Shown: in pieces, positions 35,901-50,900 of the stretch
Numbering within the stretch: the first letter of the stretch is position 1
How the letters are laid out: every line of letters begins with the position of its first letter
Assembly (NCBI RefSeq): GCF_900111005.1
Contig: NZ_FOFV01000017.1
Span: 124,001 to 188,000, forward strand
DNA length: 64,000 nt
Direction of reading: 5' to 3'
Source: Lentzea albida
Lineage (GTDB): Bacteria; Actinomycetota; Actinomycetes; Mycobacteriales; Pseudonocardiaceae
Position numbers and translations under genes: made by a program
Notes under the pieces: generated by a model
The model's database searches: none
The model's input: the letters and a program-made list of their open reading frames with translations, nothing else
What the model was told of the DNA's origin: nothing

Positions 35901-38900
35901 TGTTTTGCAGGCGGGATATGTGCCGGGATTGCCGCGTGATAGCGGACGTGCCGACCATTGGCTCGACAAAATCATCCGCCTGAAACGAGGATGCCGAGAT
36001 GGCCACTCCGCCCGCCTTGGACCCCGGACTCCCGCCCTTCGCCCTGCTCCTGCGCCGGCACCGCAGCCGGGTCGGGTTGACGCAGCGGGAGCTGGCCGAC
36101 CTGTCGACCGTGAGCGTGCGGGCCATCCGGGACCTGGAGCAGGGGCGGGCGTTGCGGCCCCGGCCGGACACCGTGCGGCTGATCGCCGAGGGGTTGCGGC
36201 TCGGCAGCCGGGCCCGGCACGACCTGGAGGTGGCGGCGGACCCGGACCGGCGCGCCGAGGTCGACCCCGCCGCCGCGGTGCCGCCCACCTCGCTGGCCGT
36301 GCAGGTCGGCCGGGACGTCGAGACCGGCGCGCTGGCCGCCGAACTGGCCGGCGGGTGCAGGCTCGCGACCGTCGTGGGTCTGCCCGGGGTGGGGAAGACG
36401 CGGTTCGCGGCCGCGGTCGCCGAGGTGCTGCACGCCCGGATGCCGGTGCTGTGGGCCGGTGCGGACAGCACTCCGTTGCGGGATCCCAGGCTGGCCGGAC
36501 TGGTGACGGCGTGGTCCACGGCCGTGCGGACGGGCGGGCGGATCGAGGACGACCTCGCCGAGGTGATCGGTGCCCGGTCCGCGCTGGTGGTGCTCGACGA
36601 CGTGGATGGGCCGGTCTGCGGGGACGGCGTGCTGCGGCTGCTCGCCGACTGCCCCGGGGTGCGGGTGCTGATCACCGCACCGGCGCCGTGCGGGCTCGCC
36701 GGGGAGCGGGTGTTCCTGCTCTCGGGGCTGGAGCCCGCCGACGCGGCTCGGCTGTTGCTCGCCGAGCACCACGAGCCGGTGGACGCGGTCGAGGTCGACC
36801 GGTTGTGCCAGGCGCTCGACGGGGTGCCCGCCGCGCTGGCCGCCGTGGGGTCGTGGCTGTCGGTCTACCCGCTGTCGGAGCTGGCCGCCACCGACCCGGC
36901 CTGCCTGCTGGACGACGTGCTCGTGCGCGCGCTTGCCGGCGCTGCGGCGCCCTACCGCCGGTTCCTGGAGGACCTGCCGCCGCGGTTCGGACCGTCGGCC
37001 GACACCGGGCGCCTGCTGCGCGACCTCCTCCAGCGCGGGCTGGTGCGGCCCGTCGAGACCGGGACCGGGCGCAGCTTCACCGTGTCGCCGTTGATCCGCT
37101 CGGTGCTGGCGGCCACGCCCTGACTCGCCTCCGGTCTGCCGCAGCGACTGCCGAGCGAGCCGCGTTCGCCGTGGTGGACTGGGATCCGACGCCGAGCTCC
37201 GGGAGCGTGACCGATGGCCGCCATGACCGACAACGGTCCGATAGGGGCCGCGACGGTTCCCCCCGTGCACGCCTTCTTCGTCCCCACCGGCCCGGAGGTG
37301 CTCACCGTGTGGCCTCCCACGCCGCACGCCCGCAGGGCGGCGGCGTGGGCGCTGCGGACGCTGGGGTACGACCACCTGGGCGGGGTGGTCTGCCTGATCA
37401 CCCCCTCCCCCGACGCCCGCGCGGAGTGCCTGGCGACCGCGCTGGCCGTCGCCGACGCCGCGGCCGGAGGACACCGGCCTCCGGGTCCGCTGCCGGACCT
37501 CGCGCTCCGCCTGCGGGCCGACCCGGTGCACCTGTGCGGCCTCAGCGCCGCCGCGGGGCTGGCCTGAAACCACGTGGTGAACAGAGGAACGGCCCGGCCC
37601 CGTGAAGGAGGCCGGGCCGTTCCTGATGACCGCGTTACCCCGCCACCATCGAACTCGCGGGCACCGACCACCCCGCCGGCGACCACAGGTCCTCAGTGGA
37701 CAGTGCGGACGGGTGGTACTTGCCCAGCGCGCTGATGAGCAGGCGCAGCTCCAGGGCCATCGCCTCCACCAGACGCGTCAGACCGGAACGCGGGTTCTCG
37801 TCGACCGCCAGCAGGGCCGCCCGGCCGAGACCCGTGGCGGTGGCGCCGGCGGCCAGGCACTTCACGGCGCGCAGCCCTTCCCAGACGCGGCCCGACACCA
37901 GCAGGCAGCCGCACGGGGAACCGATGCGGCGCAGGCACTCCGCCAGCGGGAGGCCGACACCCGCCAGTGACGCCGTGGGGGCCCAGCCGCTGCCGCCCTC
38001 GGCGCCGTCCACGGTGACCGCGTCCGCGCCCGCCTGCCACGCCACGTCCGCCGCCGCGGCGACGTCACGTCCCGGCGGCAGCTTCACCCACACCCGTGCG
38101 CGCGGGTAGTTGTTGCGCATCAGGCGCACCTGCTGCCGGAGGATCTCCTCCGTGAACGTGCCGGGGCTCGCGCTGCGCAGCACCCGGTCTCCCAGCGGTT
38201 CCAGGGCGTACTGGCCCGCCAGGCGGTCCGCCGCGTCGCCGTCGACGACGGTCAGCCCGCCGAGGCCGGGTTTGGCGCCCTGACCGACCTTGAGCTCGAA
38301 CCCCAGCCGACCGGAGTCCAGCAGCGACCGCGTCGCCGGGTCGCTGTAGACGCGGTTCCAGACCTCGGCGTCGGCGTCCTCCGTGCTCTGCTGCACCACG
38401 ACCCCGCCCGCGCCGTCCGGGGCGTGGTCGGCGTAGGCGGAGATCCGTGCCAGCAGGGACCGTTCGCCGGTGTAGCCGTCGACCGGGACGACGTTCTCGC
38501 CGACCACCATCGGGATGCCGAGAGCACCCGCCTGGGCCGCGGCGGCCAGGCCCAGGTCCGTGCCCACCGCGCGGGTCGAGCCGAACGCCGACAGGTACAG
38601 CGGGAGGCGTGCGGTGAAACCACCGACGGTCGTCGCCAGGTCCACGTCGCCGTGCAGGGGCTCACGGGCCAGGTCGATGAGCTTCTCCAGCCGCAACGGC
38701 ATGAACACCGGGGGCACCAGGCGGGCGGCGTCGAGGGCGTCGGCGGGCGCGGGACCCACCGGTTCGCCCAGCAGCGCGCTGCCGTAGTCCGACAGCGACG
38801 GGAAGGCCGCCGCGGCACCGGTGCGGGCCCGTTCCCGGACGGCCTGCTCCGGGAACGTGCCGGCGCGCAACGCGGTCACGGGGACACCACGCCGGGGATC

Positions 38901-41900
38901 TTCGGGAACGCGCTCGCCTGCCAGACCGAATCCAGCCCGCACAGGTAGCGGACCAGGCGCTCCAGACCGATGCCGAAGCCCGCGCTGGACGGCACGCCCT
39001 CGCGCACCATCTTCAGGTACCACGCGTACTTCGCGGGGTTCTCCCCGGTTTCGCGCATCCTGGCGACGATGGCGGCGTACTCGTGTTCGCGCTCGCTGCC
39101 GCTGCACAGCTCGCCGTAGCCCTCGGGGGCCAGCAGGTCGAAGTTGAGCAGCCGTCCGGGGTTCGCCGGGTTCTCGCGGTCGTAGAAGCCGCGCGAGCCC
39201 TTGGGGTAGTCCGTCACGAAGAACGGGCTGCTGGACTTGGACGACAGCAGCGCCTCCCCCGTCCAGTCGATCTCCGCGTCGGGGTTCTGGTCGTGGCCGA
39301 ACCCGTGCAGGTCGGCGACCGCGGTGGCGTGGGTGCGCCGCTCGAAGCCGCGGCCGGACACCAGGTCCGTGAAGGCGTCCGGATCACGGCCCAGGACCCC
39401 CAGCTCGGCGACGCAGTGCTCCACGACCCGGCGCACGACGTGCACCACGAGGTCCTCGGCCACCCGCGTCGCGTCGTCACGGGAGGCACCGGCGACCTCG
39501 ACGTCGATCTGGTGGAACTCGGCGAGGTGCCTGCTGGTCGAACTGGTCTCCAGCGGCTCCAGGCGCACGTTGGGGGCGATGCAGAAGATCCGGTCGAACG
39601 CGGTCAGCGACGCCTGCTTGTAGAGGATGGCGCTGGTCATCAGCTTGTAGCGGTGACCGTAGTAGTCGACGTCGACCTGCTTGGCCCCGCGCGCGCCGGG
39701 GTCGGTGACCGGGCCGATGACCGGGGGCAGCATCTCGGTGAAACCCCGCCCTCCCAGGTGTTCGCGGACGGCGTCGAGCACGCGGTGCTGCACGCGCAGC
39801 ACCGCGCGGGTGGCCGGGGAGGTCAGGTGGGCGCGCGGATCCGCCGGCGCCGGGGTGGTGGTGTCCATCGTGGTCACTCCTTGGGGACGGGGATCAGCCT
39901 CGGTCGAAGGTGCGCTCGACGTGGGTGAGCGAGCGCAGGAGCTCGTCGGCGGTGTGGTCGGCGGCGGGGACGGCACGGCCCGCGGGCAGCGGCAGGGCGC
40001 CGGTGCGCGACCACTGCAGCCGCCCGTCGCCGTCCACGAACGCCCTGGTGCGCCCGGCGTTGTCCTGGTGCAGGCAGTAGGGCACGTCGAGGTAGCCGCG
40101 CTCGACCGCGCGGACCAGGGCGATGCCGACGTCGGGTGCGAGGTCGAGCACGGCCTCGACGAGCGCGCGGGCCTCGGCGAGCACGCCCGTGTCCTCGACC
40201 TCGCCACCCGGCCGGGCGCGCGCCGCCGCGGCCGCGGCCGTCACCAGTGCGGCGACGTTCTCCGCGACGGTGGGGATGCGGTGCGCCTCCGCCGTCGTCT
40301 TGACGATCAGCCGTTCCGCCCCTGTGCGCACGGCCAGTTCGGCCGAGCGTTCCAGCAGGGCGGTCGCGCCGTGCGGGGTGCGCGGGAACACGCCCATGTA
40401 CGTGTACAGCACGACGTGCCAGTCCACATCGGACAGGTGTTCGGCGGCGAGGGTGCGCAGGGCGGCCACGGCCTCGGCGTCCTGGTCGGCGTCGGTCTGC
40501 TGGGCGTAGCTCAACGACATGCTGTCCACGCCGTGCTGGCGGAAGAACAGGCCCTCCAGAACACTGATCGCCACCAGCAGGCTCGGCGGGCAGAGCTGGC
40601 CCATCATGCAGCCGCCGAACGACTCCAGGTGCGGGCGGGCGCCGCGTTCGCGGGCGTCGGAGAGCAGCAGGCAGGACTCGGCCCACGCGCGCACCGACTC
40701 GGCGACCGGAACGCGGCTGTAGGGCAGGCAGTACGACAGCGGCCCGCCCTCCGTCGCGTCCAGACCGGCGGCCAGCAGGGCCGCGACGATCTTCTGCGGG
40801 CACGCCGAGCCGTGGCGCACCTGCACCGGGAAGTCCGGTTCGCGCAGACCGTCCAGCACGGCCCTGGTCGTCTCGGGCGGGTGGGCGGCGATGGGATAGC
40901 CGTTGAGCTCGGCGCCGGTGTCCAGGGCCTTGCGCACCGCGCGGTGGTCCCCCACGCGCGTGAAGCTGTCGACCGTGATCGTGCCCGCCGCCCGCACCCC
41001 GGCTCCGCGCACCGCGGCGAGTCCGGCCCGCATCCGCGCCGGTCCGGCGACGCCCATCCTGGGCTGCACGACCAGTTCGCCCGCGGCGGCGGCGCGGGCG
41101 ACGAACTCGCCGAACGAGCCACCGGTCACGACCGCACCCCCGCGGCGAGCCGGTCGACGTAGCGGCGGAAGGCCGGGATGGCGTCGCCGTCCTCGAACAC
41201 CGCGTCGAACCCGGCGGCCAGCAGGACCTCCTCGCGGCCTCCCGCGCCGTCGACGCCGAGCTTGCCGCCGATCACGACCGGGGTGCTCGCGAGGCGTGCG
41301 CGCAGCGGTCCGATGACGCGCCGGGCGTCCTGGAAGCCGTGCCCGTTCACGCTGCTGATCACGACGAGGTCCGGTGCCGCCTGTCCGCACCGGGACGTCA
41401 GCATCCCGTCGGGGACGCACGCGCCCAGGTTGGTCACGCGGTGACCCATCTCCTCCAGCACCAGCTGCAGGTACACGAGGTTCCAGGTGTGCGCGTCGGA
41501 GGCGAGCCCGGAGACCACGATGTCGAGGCGGGCTGAGTCCGTCCGGGCGGCGTCCAACTCCATGGGGGCGAGCTCCCTTTGTCGCGCGGGTGTTTCCCTG
41601 TCCCGAACGTAGGAGCCGCGCCCGGCGCCTCAAGGCAGCGGCGACGGCAGCCTTCCGGCAGTTGGCGCTATCGGGAAGGCGGATCGAAGTAGTAGAAACG
41701 TCGGCTGCAGAGCAAAAGGCCCTCGTCCGACAGGGTCACCACGTCGGCGAACTCGGCCGGGTCGGGGCACTCCGCGTCCGGAGGAGGGGTGTAGCGGCCG
41801 ACGACGACCACGGTGTCCTTGTCCGCCACCAGTTTGTGGATGTGGTGGCGGCCGCGCAGGGCCGGCAGGGCGGTCAGCAGCCCGACGGTGTGGTCGCGGC

Positions 41901-44900
41901 CGTGCCCCGCAGGCGCGTCACAGCGTTTGAGCTGCATGTCCGGATGCAGCAGGGAGGCGTACCCGTCCAGGTCCCCCGTGTCCAGGTAGTGGTAGGAGAG
42001 GCGGACGTGGTCGGCGCCTGCGGCGGTGCTCATGGCGGTTCTCCTCACGCGATGCGCCACAACCGTCCCGCCGCCGGGCAACCTGCCGATATCTTCCCGC
42101 TATCGCGGGGGCTTGTCCTCCTCCGTGATCATGTGCTTACCCTCGGGGCATCGCAGATCCGGAAAGGGTGGCCGCGCGCTATGTCCCCAGGGGGTTTCCG
42201 GGTTCTCGGCCCGGTGGAGGTCGACGGTCTCGGCGGCGCGGCGCGGATCCCGCCGGGCAGGCAGCAGGTGATCCTCGGGCTGCTGCTCGTGGAGGCGGGC
42301 CGGGTGGTGAGCACGGCGACGCTGGTCGACGCCCTGTGGGACGAGAACCCCCCGGACACCGCCCGCACGCAGGTGCAGATCTGCGTCTCCCGGCTGCGCC
42401 GCACGCTCGACACCGCCGGCATGTCCGCGGTCATCGACACCCGCCCGCCGGGCTACCAGCTGCGGCTCAACGGGGACGCGCTGGACCTCGCCGAGTTCCT
42501 CACCCGCACCGCCGAGGCCCGCGTGCTGGCCAAGGAGGGCCGTGCCGCCGAGGCGGCCGCGCTGCTGCGGGAGGCCGCGGCGCTGTGGCGCGGGCCGTGC
42601 CTGGGCGGGGCTCCCAACCGGTCGCTGCGCACCCGCGCGATGCGGCTGGACGAGGACCGGCTCACCTGCGTCGAGGACTACCTGGAACTCGAACTGGAAC
42701 TGGGCCAGCACCACCAGCTCGTCGGGGAGGTCACGCGCCTGGTCCACGAGCACCCGTTGCGGGAACGGCCACGCGCCCTGCTGATGCTCGCGCTGCACCG
42801 CTCCGGAAGGCAGGCCGAAGCCCTCGACACCTACCGCGCCGGCCGGACCCTGCTGGTCGAGGAACTGGGCCTGGAGCCCGGCGAACGGTTGCGGGAGCTG
42901 GAGGCGGCGATCCTCGCCGGCGAGACCCCGGCCAAGTCCCAGGCCGAGCCGGCGCCGAAGGCCGACGAGGTCGTGCGCACAGCACGGCCGCGGCAGCTAC
43001 CCGCCGACACCGCCGACTTCGTCGGTGACGAGGAGATGCTGCGGGGCGCGGAGTCCGTGCTCGTCGGCGACGCCGCGCGGTCGGCCGTGGGGGTCGTCGT
43101 GATCACCGGACGGCCCGGCGTCGGCAAGAGCACGGTCGCCGCCCACCTCGCGCACCGGGTGGCGCAGGAGCACTTCCCCGACGGACAGCTCTACTGCGAC
43201 CTGCACGGCACCGGTTCGCCGTCCACTGTGGACGACGTGTTGGGCCGTTTCCTGCTGGCGCTGGGGATTCCCGGGCCGGTGATCCCCGACGGCGTGGACG
43301 CCAGGCTGGAGATGTACCGGACACTGCTGGCCGACCGGCGGGTGCTGGTCGTGCTGGACGACGCGGCCACCGAGGGCCAGGTCCTGCCGCTGCTGCCGGG
43401 CAGCAGCACGTGCGCGGTGGTGGTGACCAGCCGCTCGCGGCTGACCGGTCTGCCCGGCGCCCGCCAGGTCGAGCTCGACGTCCTCGACACCGGCCAGTCG
43501 CTGCGCCTGCTGGGCCTGGTCGTCGGGGAGCACCGGGTGGCCCGCGAGCCCGAGGCCGCCGAGGCGCTGGTGCGCACCGTCGGCGGACTGCCGCTGGCGT
43601 TGCGGATCATCGCGGCCCGCCTCGCCGCACGTCCACATTGGACGCTCGCGTCGATGGTGCTCCGGCTCGCCAGCGAACGGCACCGCCTCGACGAGCTCGC
43701 CCACGGCGAGCTGACCATCCGCGCCAGCCTCGCGCTGACCCACGACGGCCTCGACCGCCGCTCCCGCCTGCTGTTCGGCCTGCTGAGCCTCGCCGAGGGC
43801 CCCGCCGTCCCCGGCTGGGTCGCGGGTGCGGTCCTGGACGACGACAGGCCGTTCCCGTCGGACCTGCTCGAGCCGCTGGTGGACGTCCAGGTGCTCGACG
43901 TGGTCTCGGTGGAGCCGACCGGCGAGTTCCGCTACCGCTACCAGGACGTCCTGCGCCTGTTCGCGAGGGAGAAGGCGGCGGAGGAGATCCCCGCCGCCGA
44001 CCGCGCCGCCGCCGTGTCCCGCCTGCTCGGCGGGTGGCTCTCCCTGGCGGAGCAGGCACACCGCGACATCTACGGCGGTGACTACACCGTGCTGCACGGA
44101 ACCGCACCGCGCTGGCGTCCGCCGACGGCCCAGACCGATCCCCTGGAGTGGCTGGACGGCGAGCTGGAGAACCTGTGCGCGGCCGTCCACCAGGCAGCCA
44201 CCGCGGGCCTCGACGAGCTGTGCTGGGACCTCGCGGTCACCTCGGTCACGCTGTTCGAGTCACGCGGCTACCTCGACGACTGGGAGCGGACCCACGCCGA
44301 GGCCCTGGCCGCCGTCCGTGCAGCGGGCAACAAACGCGGCACCGCGGCGGTCCTGAGCTCGCTGGGCACCCTGCACATCAACCGAGGCCGCCTCGACGCC
44401 TCCCGCGACGCGCTCCTCCCGGCCGTGGAGCTGTTCGAGGAACTGGGCGACACGCACGGCCTGGCCCTGTGCCACCGCGACCTGGCGCTGATCGCCCGAA
44501 ACACCGGCGACGACACCACCGCCCTGCGCCTGTACGACCGTTCGCTCGCCGGCTACACGTCGGTCGACGACGTGGTGGGCCGCGCGATCGTCCTCACCCA
44601 GCGCGCGTTCATCCTGGCGGGCGACGGCGAGATCGCCCGAGCCCGCACCGACCTCGCCGAGGCGATGGCGGTCCACGAGTCCGTGGGGTACACCGGGGGC
44701 GCCGCCCGCACGCTCAACCGCATCGGCCAGGTCCAGGCGATGGCGGGCGAGCACGCCGAGGCCGCCGCGACGATGCGGCGGGTGCTGGACATGGTGCGGG
44801 AGACCCGTGACGTGATCGGCGAGGGGCAGCTGTTGCGGAACCTGGGTCAGGTGAGTGCGGCCGCCGGTCGTTACGGGGAGGCCCGGGCCTATCTGGAGGA

Positions 44901-47900
44901 GGCTCTGGCTGTTCGCGAGCGGATCCTGGACCACGGGGCCGCGTCGACGATTCGGGCGGAGTTGGCGGCGTTGCCGGAGAGGGAGGGGCAGACGCTGGTG
45001 GCGGCGGGCTGACCATCGGGTGTGGCGGGAGAACAGGATGGTGGAACGGCCCGCGGGCTGAGCCGGTGTGGTGTGGGCCGGTGAGGTGGGATGGCGGAGC
45101 TGGGACGGCGAGGGTGACGAGTCCTCGGCCCCGTCCCCCACGCCAACCTCCCACACCCCATCACACCCCGGCGGGAACCGGTTCCAGCGCCGGGATGTGC
45201 CGCGGCAGCGACCGCCACACCTCCTCGGTGTAGAAGTGCCCACCGGGCAACTCCACGTGCCGGTACTCCCCGCCGGCCAGCGCCCGCCACTGCGCCGCCG
45301 TGTCCGCGACGATCACGTCGTCGTCGGCCCCCGTCAGCACCTGCAGCGGCACGTTCACCGTCGTCCCGTCGGTGTAGGCGAACGTGTCCCGCACCCGGAT
45401 GTCGGCCCGCATCAGCTCCAGCGCCATCTCGCGCAGCTCCTCGTTGCCGAGGACGTAGTCGGCGAGCAGCCCGTTGACCGTCATCCACGAAAGCAGCCCG
45501 GCATCGGTGTCGCTTTGCGCGGGGAACATGTCGCGGGGCGTCAGGCCCCTGCTCGGCGCGTTGGCCGACGACACCACCAGGGCGTCCGGGCTGCGGCCGC
45601 CCAGGCGCTCGATCCTGGCGGCCACGTCGAACGCCATCCAGCCGCCCATGCTGTGTCCGAAGAGGACGTACGGGCGGGTCGCCGCCGCGAGCACGGCCTG
45701 AGTGGCGTCGGCTGCCAGGGCCTGCCAGTCCTCGGCGTGGTCCTCGAGGAACCTGCCGTCGCGGCCCGGGTAGCAGATCGCGGCGAGTTCCACGTCCGCC
45801 GGCAGGACGTCGGCCCAGGGCAGGTACGGGCCGGCGCCGCCGCCGCAGAACCCCAGGCACACCAGCGACCGCGTGGCCTCCGGCTTGCGGCGGGGTCGGA
45901 CCACCACGTTGTCGATGTTGTCCACCAGTCCTCCTAGACGCGCAGGGACTCGACGTGCCGGGCGAGGTCGGTCAGGCGGGGGTGGCGGTAGACGTCGCGG
46001 GTGGACATCTTGAGGCCGAAGGTCTTCTTCACCTTCGACACCACCCGCAGCGCGACCAGGGAGTGGCCGCCGAGGGCGAAGAAGTCGTCGTCGGCGTTGA
46101 CCGAGTCGCGGCCGAGGACCTCGGCCCACACCTGGGCGATGAACTGCTCGAACTCGCCCTCCGGTGCGGTGCCCGACTGTGCGGGTGGCGCGGGCAGGGC
46201 GGCGGTGTCGAGCTTGCCGCCCGGGGTCAGCGGCAGCGCGGCGACCTCGACGAACGCGGTCGGCACCATGACCTCCGGCAGCGCTGCCGCGGCGTGCTCG
46301 CGCAGCCCCTCCGCGCCCGCCAGGCCCGACGGCACGTAGTAGGCGACCGGCTGGCCGCCCAGGTCGTCGCGGACCACGACCGCGGCCGCGGCGACGGCGG
46401 GTGAGGACCGCACGACGGTCTCGATCTCGCCCAGCTCCACCCGGTGGCCGCGGATCTTCACCTGGCGGTCGGCACGGCCGTGGAACTCCAGCAGGCCGTC
46501 CTCGGTGCGGCGCACCAGGTCGCCGGTGCGGTACATGCGCCCACCGGCCTCGCCGGAGGGGTCCGGCAGGAAGCGGGCACCGGTCAGGCCGGAGCGGCCG
46601 AGGTAGCCGTGGGTGACGCGCGGGCCGGCGACGTACAGCTCGCCGATCTCGCCGTCCGGGACCTCGCGCAGCTTCGCGTCGAGCACCAGGAGCCGGTTGC
46701 CGGGCAGCGCGTCCCCGATGGTCGGGTCGTCGCCCTCGACGACGGCGACCGTCGTGTCGACGGTGCACTCGGTCGGGCCGTAGAGGTTGAACGCCTCCAC
46801 GGTGTCGGCGGCGGCCAGTTCCCGCCACACCGGCACGCTGATCGGCTCGCCGCCGATGAACAGGCGCAGCCGCCTGCCGTCGGGGCGTCCGGGCAGCAGG
46901 TGCTCGCGCAGCATCTCCCAGTGCGTCGGCGTCATGTCCACATCGGACACGCCGCACTCGTCGAGCCACGCGGCCAGCTTGGCGGGCTCGGTGCGGTGCG
47001 CGTCCTCCAGCACGACGATCGTGTCGCCGCGGCAGATCCGGGCCCACTGCTGCACGGACGCGTCGAAGGACGCACTCGCGTTCCACGCGACGACAGAGGG
47101 TTCGGCCGAGTACACGGCCATCTGCTCCAGTCCGTCCACAAGGGACGCGACGCCGCCGCGAGTGGCCTGGACGCCCTTGGGCAACCCGGTGGAGCCGGAG
47201 GTGTAGATGACGTAGGCGGCGTCGTCGGCCGACACTGCCAAGTCGCTGAACGCACCGGTGCCGACGACCAGGTCCTCCGGCGTCACGGTCGTGCGCACCG
47301 CGGCGTCCGACGCCATGTGCGCCAAGCGGTCCGCCGGGTAGGCCGGGTCGAGCGGCACGTACGCCGCGCCGGCCCGCCACACCGCCAGCAGCGCGACGAG
47401 GAGCCCGCTGCCGCGCGGCACGCTCACGCCCACGCGGTCGCCGCGGACCACTCCACGCTCGACCAGCACGGCGGCCAGCGCGGCCGTGCGCGCCTCCAGT
47501 TCGGCGAAGGTCAGCGCGCCGGCGGTGTCGCGCACGGCGATCCGCTCGGGCGCCGTCCGCACGACGTCGTGGAAGCGGGACAGCAGGTCTCGGCCCGTCA
47601 TCGGCCCACTCCGCTCATCGGGGTGGCCGACGGGGCGACGGTCGGCGCGCAGTCCAGCACGGAGACCGGCTCGCCCATGGCGACGACGATCTTGCGGTCG
47701 CCGCGGAACGGGTCGCGGCCGTGCGTCGAGAGGATGTTGTCGACCAGCAGCAGGTCGCCGCGGCCCCAGCGGCGGCGGGTCGTGGCGACCTCGTAGGCGG
47801 CCTGGATGGTGGCGAGCTCCTCGCGGCTGAGCACCGTGCCGTCGCCGAAGGCGGTGTTGAACGGCAGGTCCTCGACGCCGAACTCGTCGACCAGCGCGTC

Positions 47901-50900
47901 GCGCAGCTCCTCGTCGAGCGCCCACTCGTTCCAGAACGCCATGTGGTTGAACCACACCTCGGCGCCGGTCACCGGGTGCGAGATGATCCCGGGACGCAGC
48001 TGGGTGGTGCGCAGGTGGCCGTCGGACTGCCACTGGCACGAGACCAGGTTCTCCGCGCCGTACGCCTCCACCTCCTCCTTCGTGGTGGCGGCGAACGCGG
48101 TCTGCCACGACGTGGAGATGTGCTCGGAGTAGCTGCGGTTGAGCAGCCAGCCGACCTTCCGCATCTTGGCGACCAGCTCCGCCGGCAGCGACGCGAGCAC
48201 CTCGCGGCAGTCGGCCACCGGCGTCGCGCCGCCCTCCGGCGGGGCGATCAGGCAGGCGAACATGAGCAGGCCGGGGAACGTCAGCGTGTAGCTGTTCTCG
48301 TTGTGCATGTGGATCGGCTGCGCGGCGGGCAGGTCGGTCGACGAGAAGACGCCGTTGCCGAAGTCGCTGCGCGGGGTGGCCTTCTCGCGGTACGGCGTGC
48401 GCTCGGGCATGAGCGTGTCGCGCACGAGGCCGAAGTCGTCGACGTCGTGCACGGGCAGGCCGCGCACGTACAGCGCGGCGTGCTCGTGCAGCAGGCCGCG
48501 CAGGGCGTCGGCGTTGGCCCGCAACCACTCCGTGGCCTGCTCGATCGTGTGCACGTTCTCGGCGTCGACGGTGGCGGGCGCGCCGGGCTCGATCGTGACC
48601 ACCAACGGCGCCGTACCTGACAAAGCGGTGGGGCTCATCGCACTTTCCTCTCTGCTGGCGTGGTGCCGACGCTAGGGAGGCCGCGAACCGTTGTGCGGCA
48701 GGCGGTGCGGCAGCTGCTGGGGCAGGTGGCTGCTTCCGCCAAGGTGCCGCTCGACCTGCCGATCCGGCCGTCGGGGCGCGCCTAGCTTTCGTCTCGAACG
48801 TCCACCGCGCACACCGATCCGGAGGGTGACATGTCGCTGCACGAGGAGGTCGGCCGCATCGCGACCGCCGCACCGGATCGCACCGCGGTGCGAATCGGGG
48901 GGAGGTCGACCGGCTACGCCGAGCTCGACCGGACGGCGGGCGCGCTGGCCGCGGAACTCACCGGCGCGGGCCTGCTGCCCGGCGGCGTCGTCGCGGTGCG
49001 CAGCCGGTCGCGGGCCGACTACGTGACCGCGATGCTCGCGGTGTGGCGGGCCGGTGGCGTGTACCTGCCGCTCGACCCGGAAGCGCCCGTCGGACGCACG
49101 CGGGACATGGTCGGGGACGCCGGCGCGACCCTGATCGTCGAGGACGGTGTCGTGCGCAGGACCGGGATCGCCGCTCGCGGCACGACCGCCGGCCTGGCCT
49201 ACCTGATCTACACCTCGGGCACCACCGGGCGCCCCAAGGGCGTGGCCGTCGACCACGCGGCGTTGGCCGCGCACGTTCCCGCCATCGCGGAGCGCTTCGG
49301 GATCACCGGCCAGGACGTCGTCCTGCAGCTCGCGGGCCCGTCGGTCGACGTCGCCGTCGAGCAGGTGCTGACCGCGCTCACCGCGGGCGCCTGCCTGGTG
49401 CTGCCCGAACGGCGGTTGCTGTCGGTCGACGAGCTGCTGGGCCTCGTCGAGGACGAACGGGTCACCGTCGCCAACCTCCCCGCGGGCTACTTCCACGACT
49501 TCACCGCCGCCCTGGACCGGGTGCCGCCGTCGTTGCGCACCATGGTCTCCGGCAGCGACCGGCTGTCCCCGGCCGCGGCGGCCGAGTGGACCCGGCGCAC
49601 CGGCGTGCGGCTGCTCAACGCCTACGGCCCCACCGAGACCGTGATCACCGCGACCGTGCACGAGACGGCCGGCGAGACCGGTTCGGTGCCGATCGGCACG
49701 CCCGTCGGCGGGCGGCGCGCGCACGTCCTCGACGGCCTGCGCCCGAGCGACGAGGGCGAGCTGTACCTCGGCGGCCCCGAGCTCGCCGTGGGGTACCTGG
49801 GCAGCGCGGCGCTGACGGCCGCGCGCTTCCTGCCCGACCCGTCCGGCCCGCCCGGATCGCGCATGTACCGCACCGGCGACACCGTCCGCCGCGGCGCCGA
49901 CGGCGTGCTCGACTTCGTCGGCCGCGGCGACGACCAGGTCAAGGTCCGCGGCTACCGCGTGGAGCTGGGCGAGGTGCAGCACGCCCTCGCCGCGCACCCG
50001 GCCGTGGAGACCTGCGCGGTCGTCCCCCACGGCACCGGCCTCGCCGTCTACGTCACCGGCACCACCGACACCGCCGAGGTGCGCGACTTCCTCGCCCGGC
50101 GGCTGCCCGCGCACATGGTCCCGGCCTCGGTGACCCCGCTCGACCGGTTGCCCCTCACCGACGGCGGCAAGGTCGACCGCGCCGCGCTGCCCGCCCCTGT
50201 CTCCGCCTCCGCCGAACCCGTCGCCGACGACGCGCCCCGTGACCAGACCGAGCAGCTGCTCGCCGGGATCTGGGCCGACGTCCTGGGCGTTCGCCGGGTG
50301 GGCGCGCACGACAACTTCTTCCACCTCGGTGGTGACTCGCTGACCGCCGTCCGGGTCGCGAGCCGCGTGTTCGAGGCGTTCGGACCGGTCTCGCCGTACC
50401 TGGTCTTCGAGGCGCCCACGCTCGCCGGGTTCGCCGCCGCGCTGCGTGCCGGGTCGACGCCGGCCCGCCCCGGACCGGTCGCCCGGCCCGGTGCCCCCGC
50501 GCCGTTGTCGCGGTTCCAGCGCGGGCTGTGGCTGCGCGAGTGCTGGGAGCCGGGCGGCTCGGTCTACAACGTGCCGTGGCTGTTCCAGTTCTCCGGGCCG
50601 CTCGACACCTCCGCGTTGCGCCAGGCGTTGCAGGCGGTGGCCGACCGGCACGACGCGTTGCGCTCGAACGTCCGCACGGACGCGGACATGGCACCGGTGC
50701 TGGTCGTCCACGACCACGTCGAGGTGCCGTTCACCGAGACCCGCGCGGAGCTCGAGGAGCAGGTCGCCGTCGTGGCACAGCTCCCGTTCGACCTGGCCGA
50801 GGGGCCGCTGCTGCGCGCCCACCTGGTCCACACCGGCGATGACGAGGCGACCCTCGTGCTCGTCGTGCACCACATCGTCTGGGACGAGGGATCGCTGCGG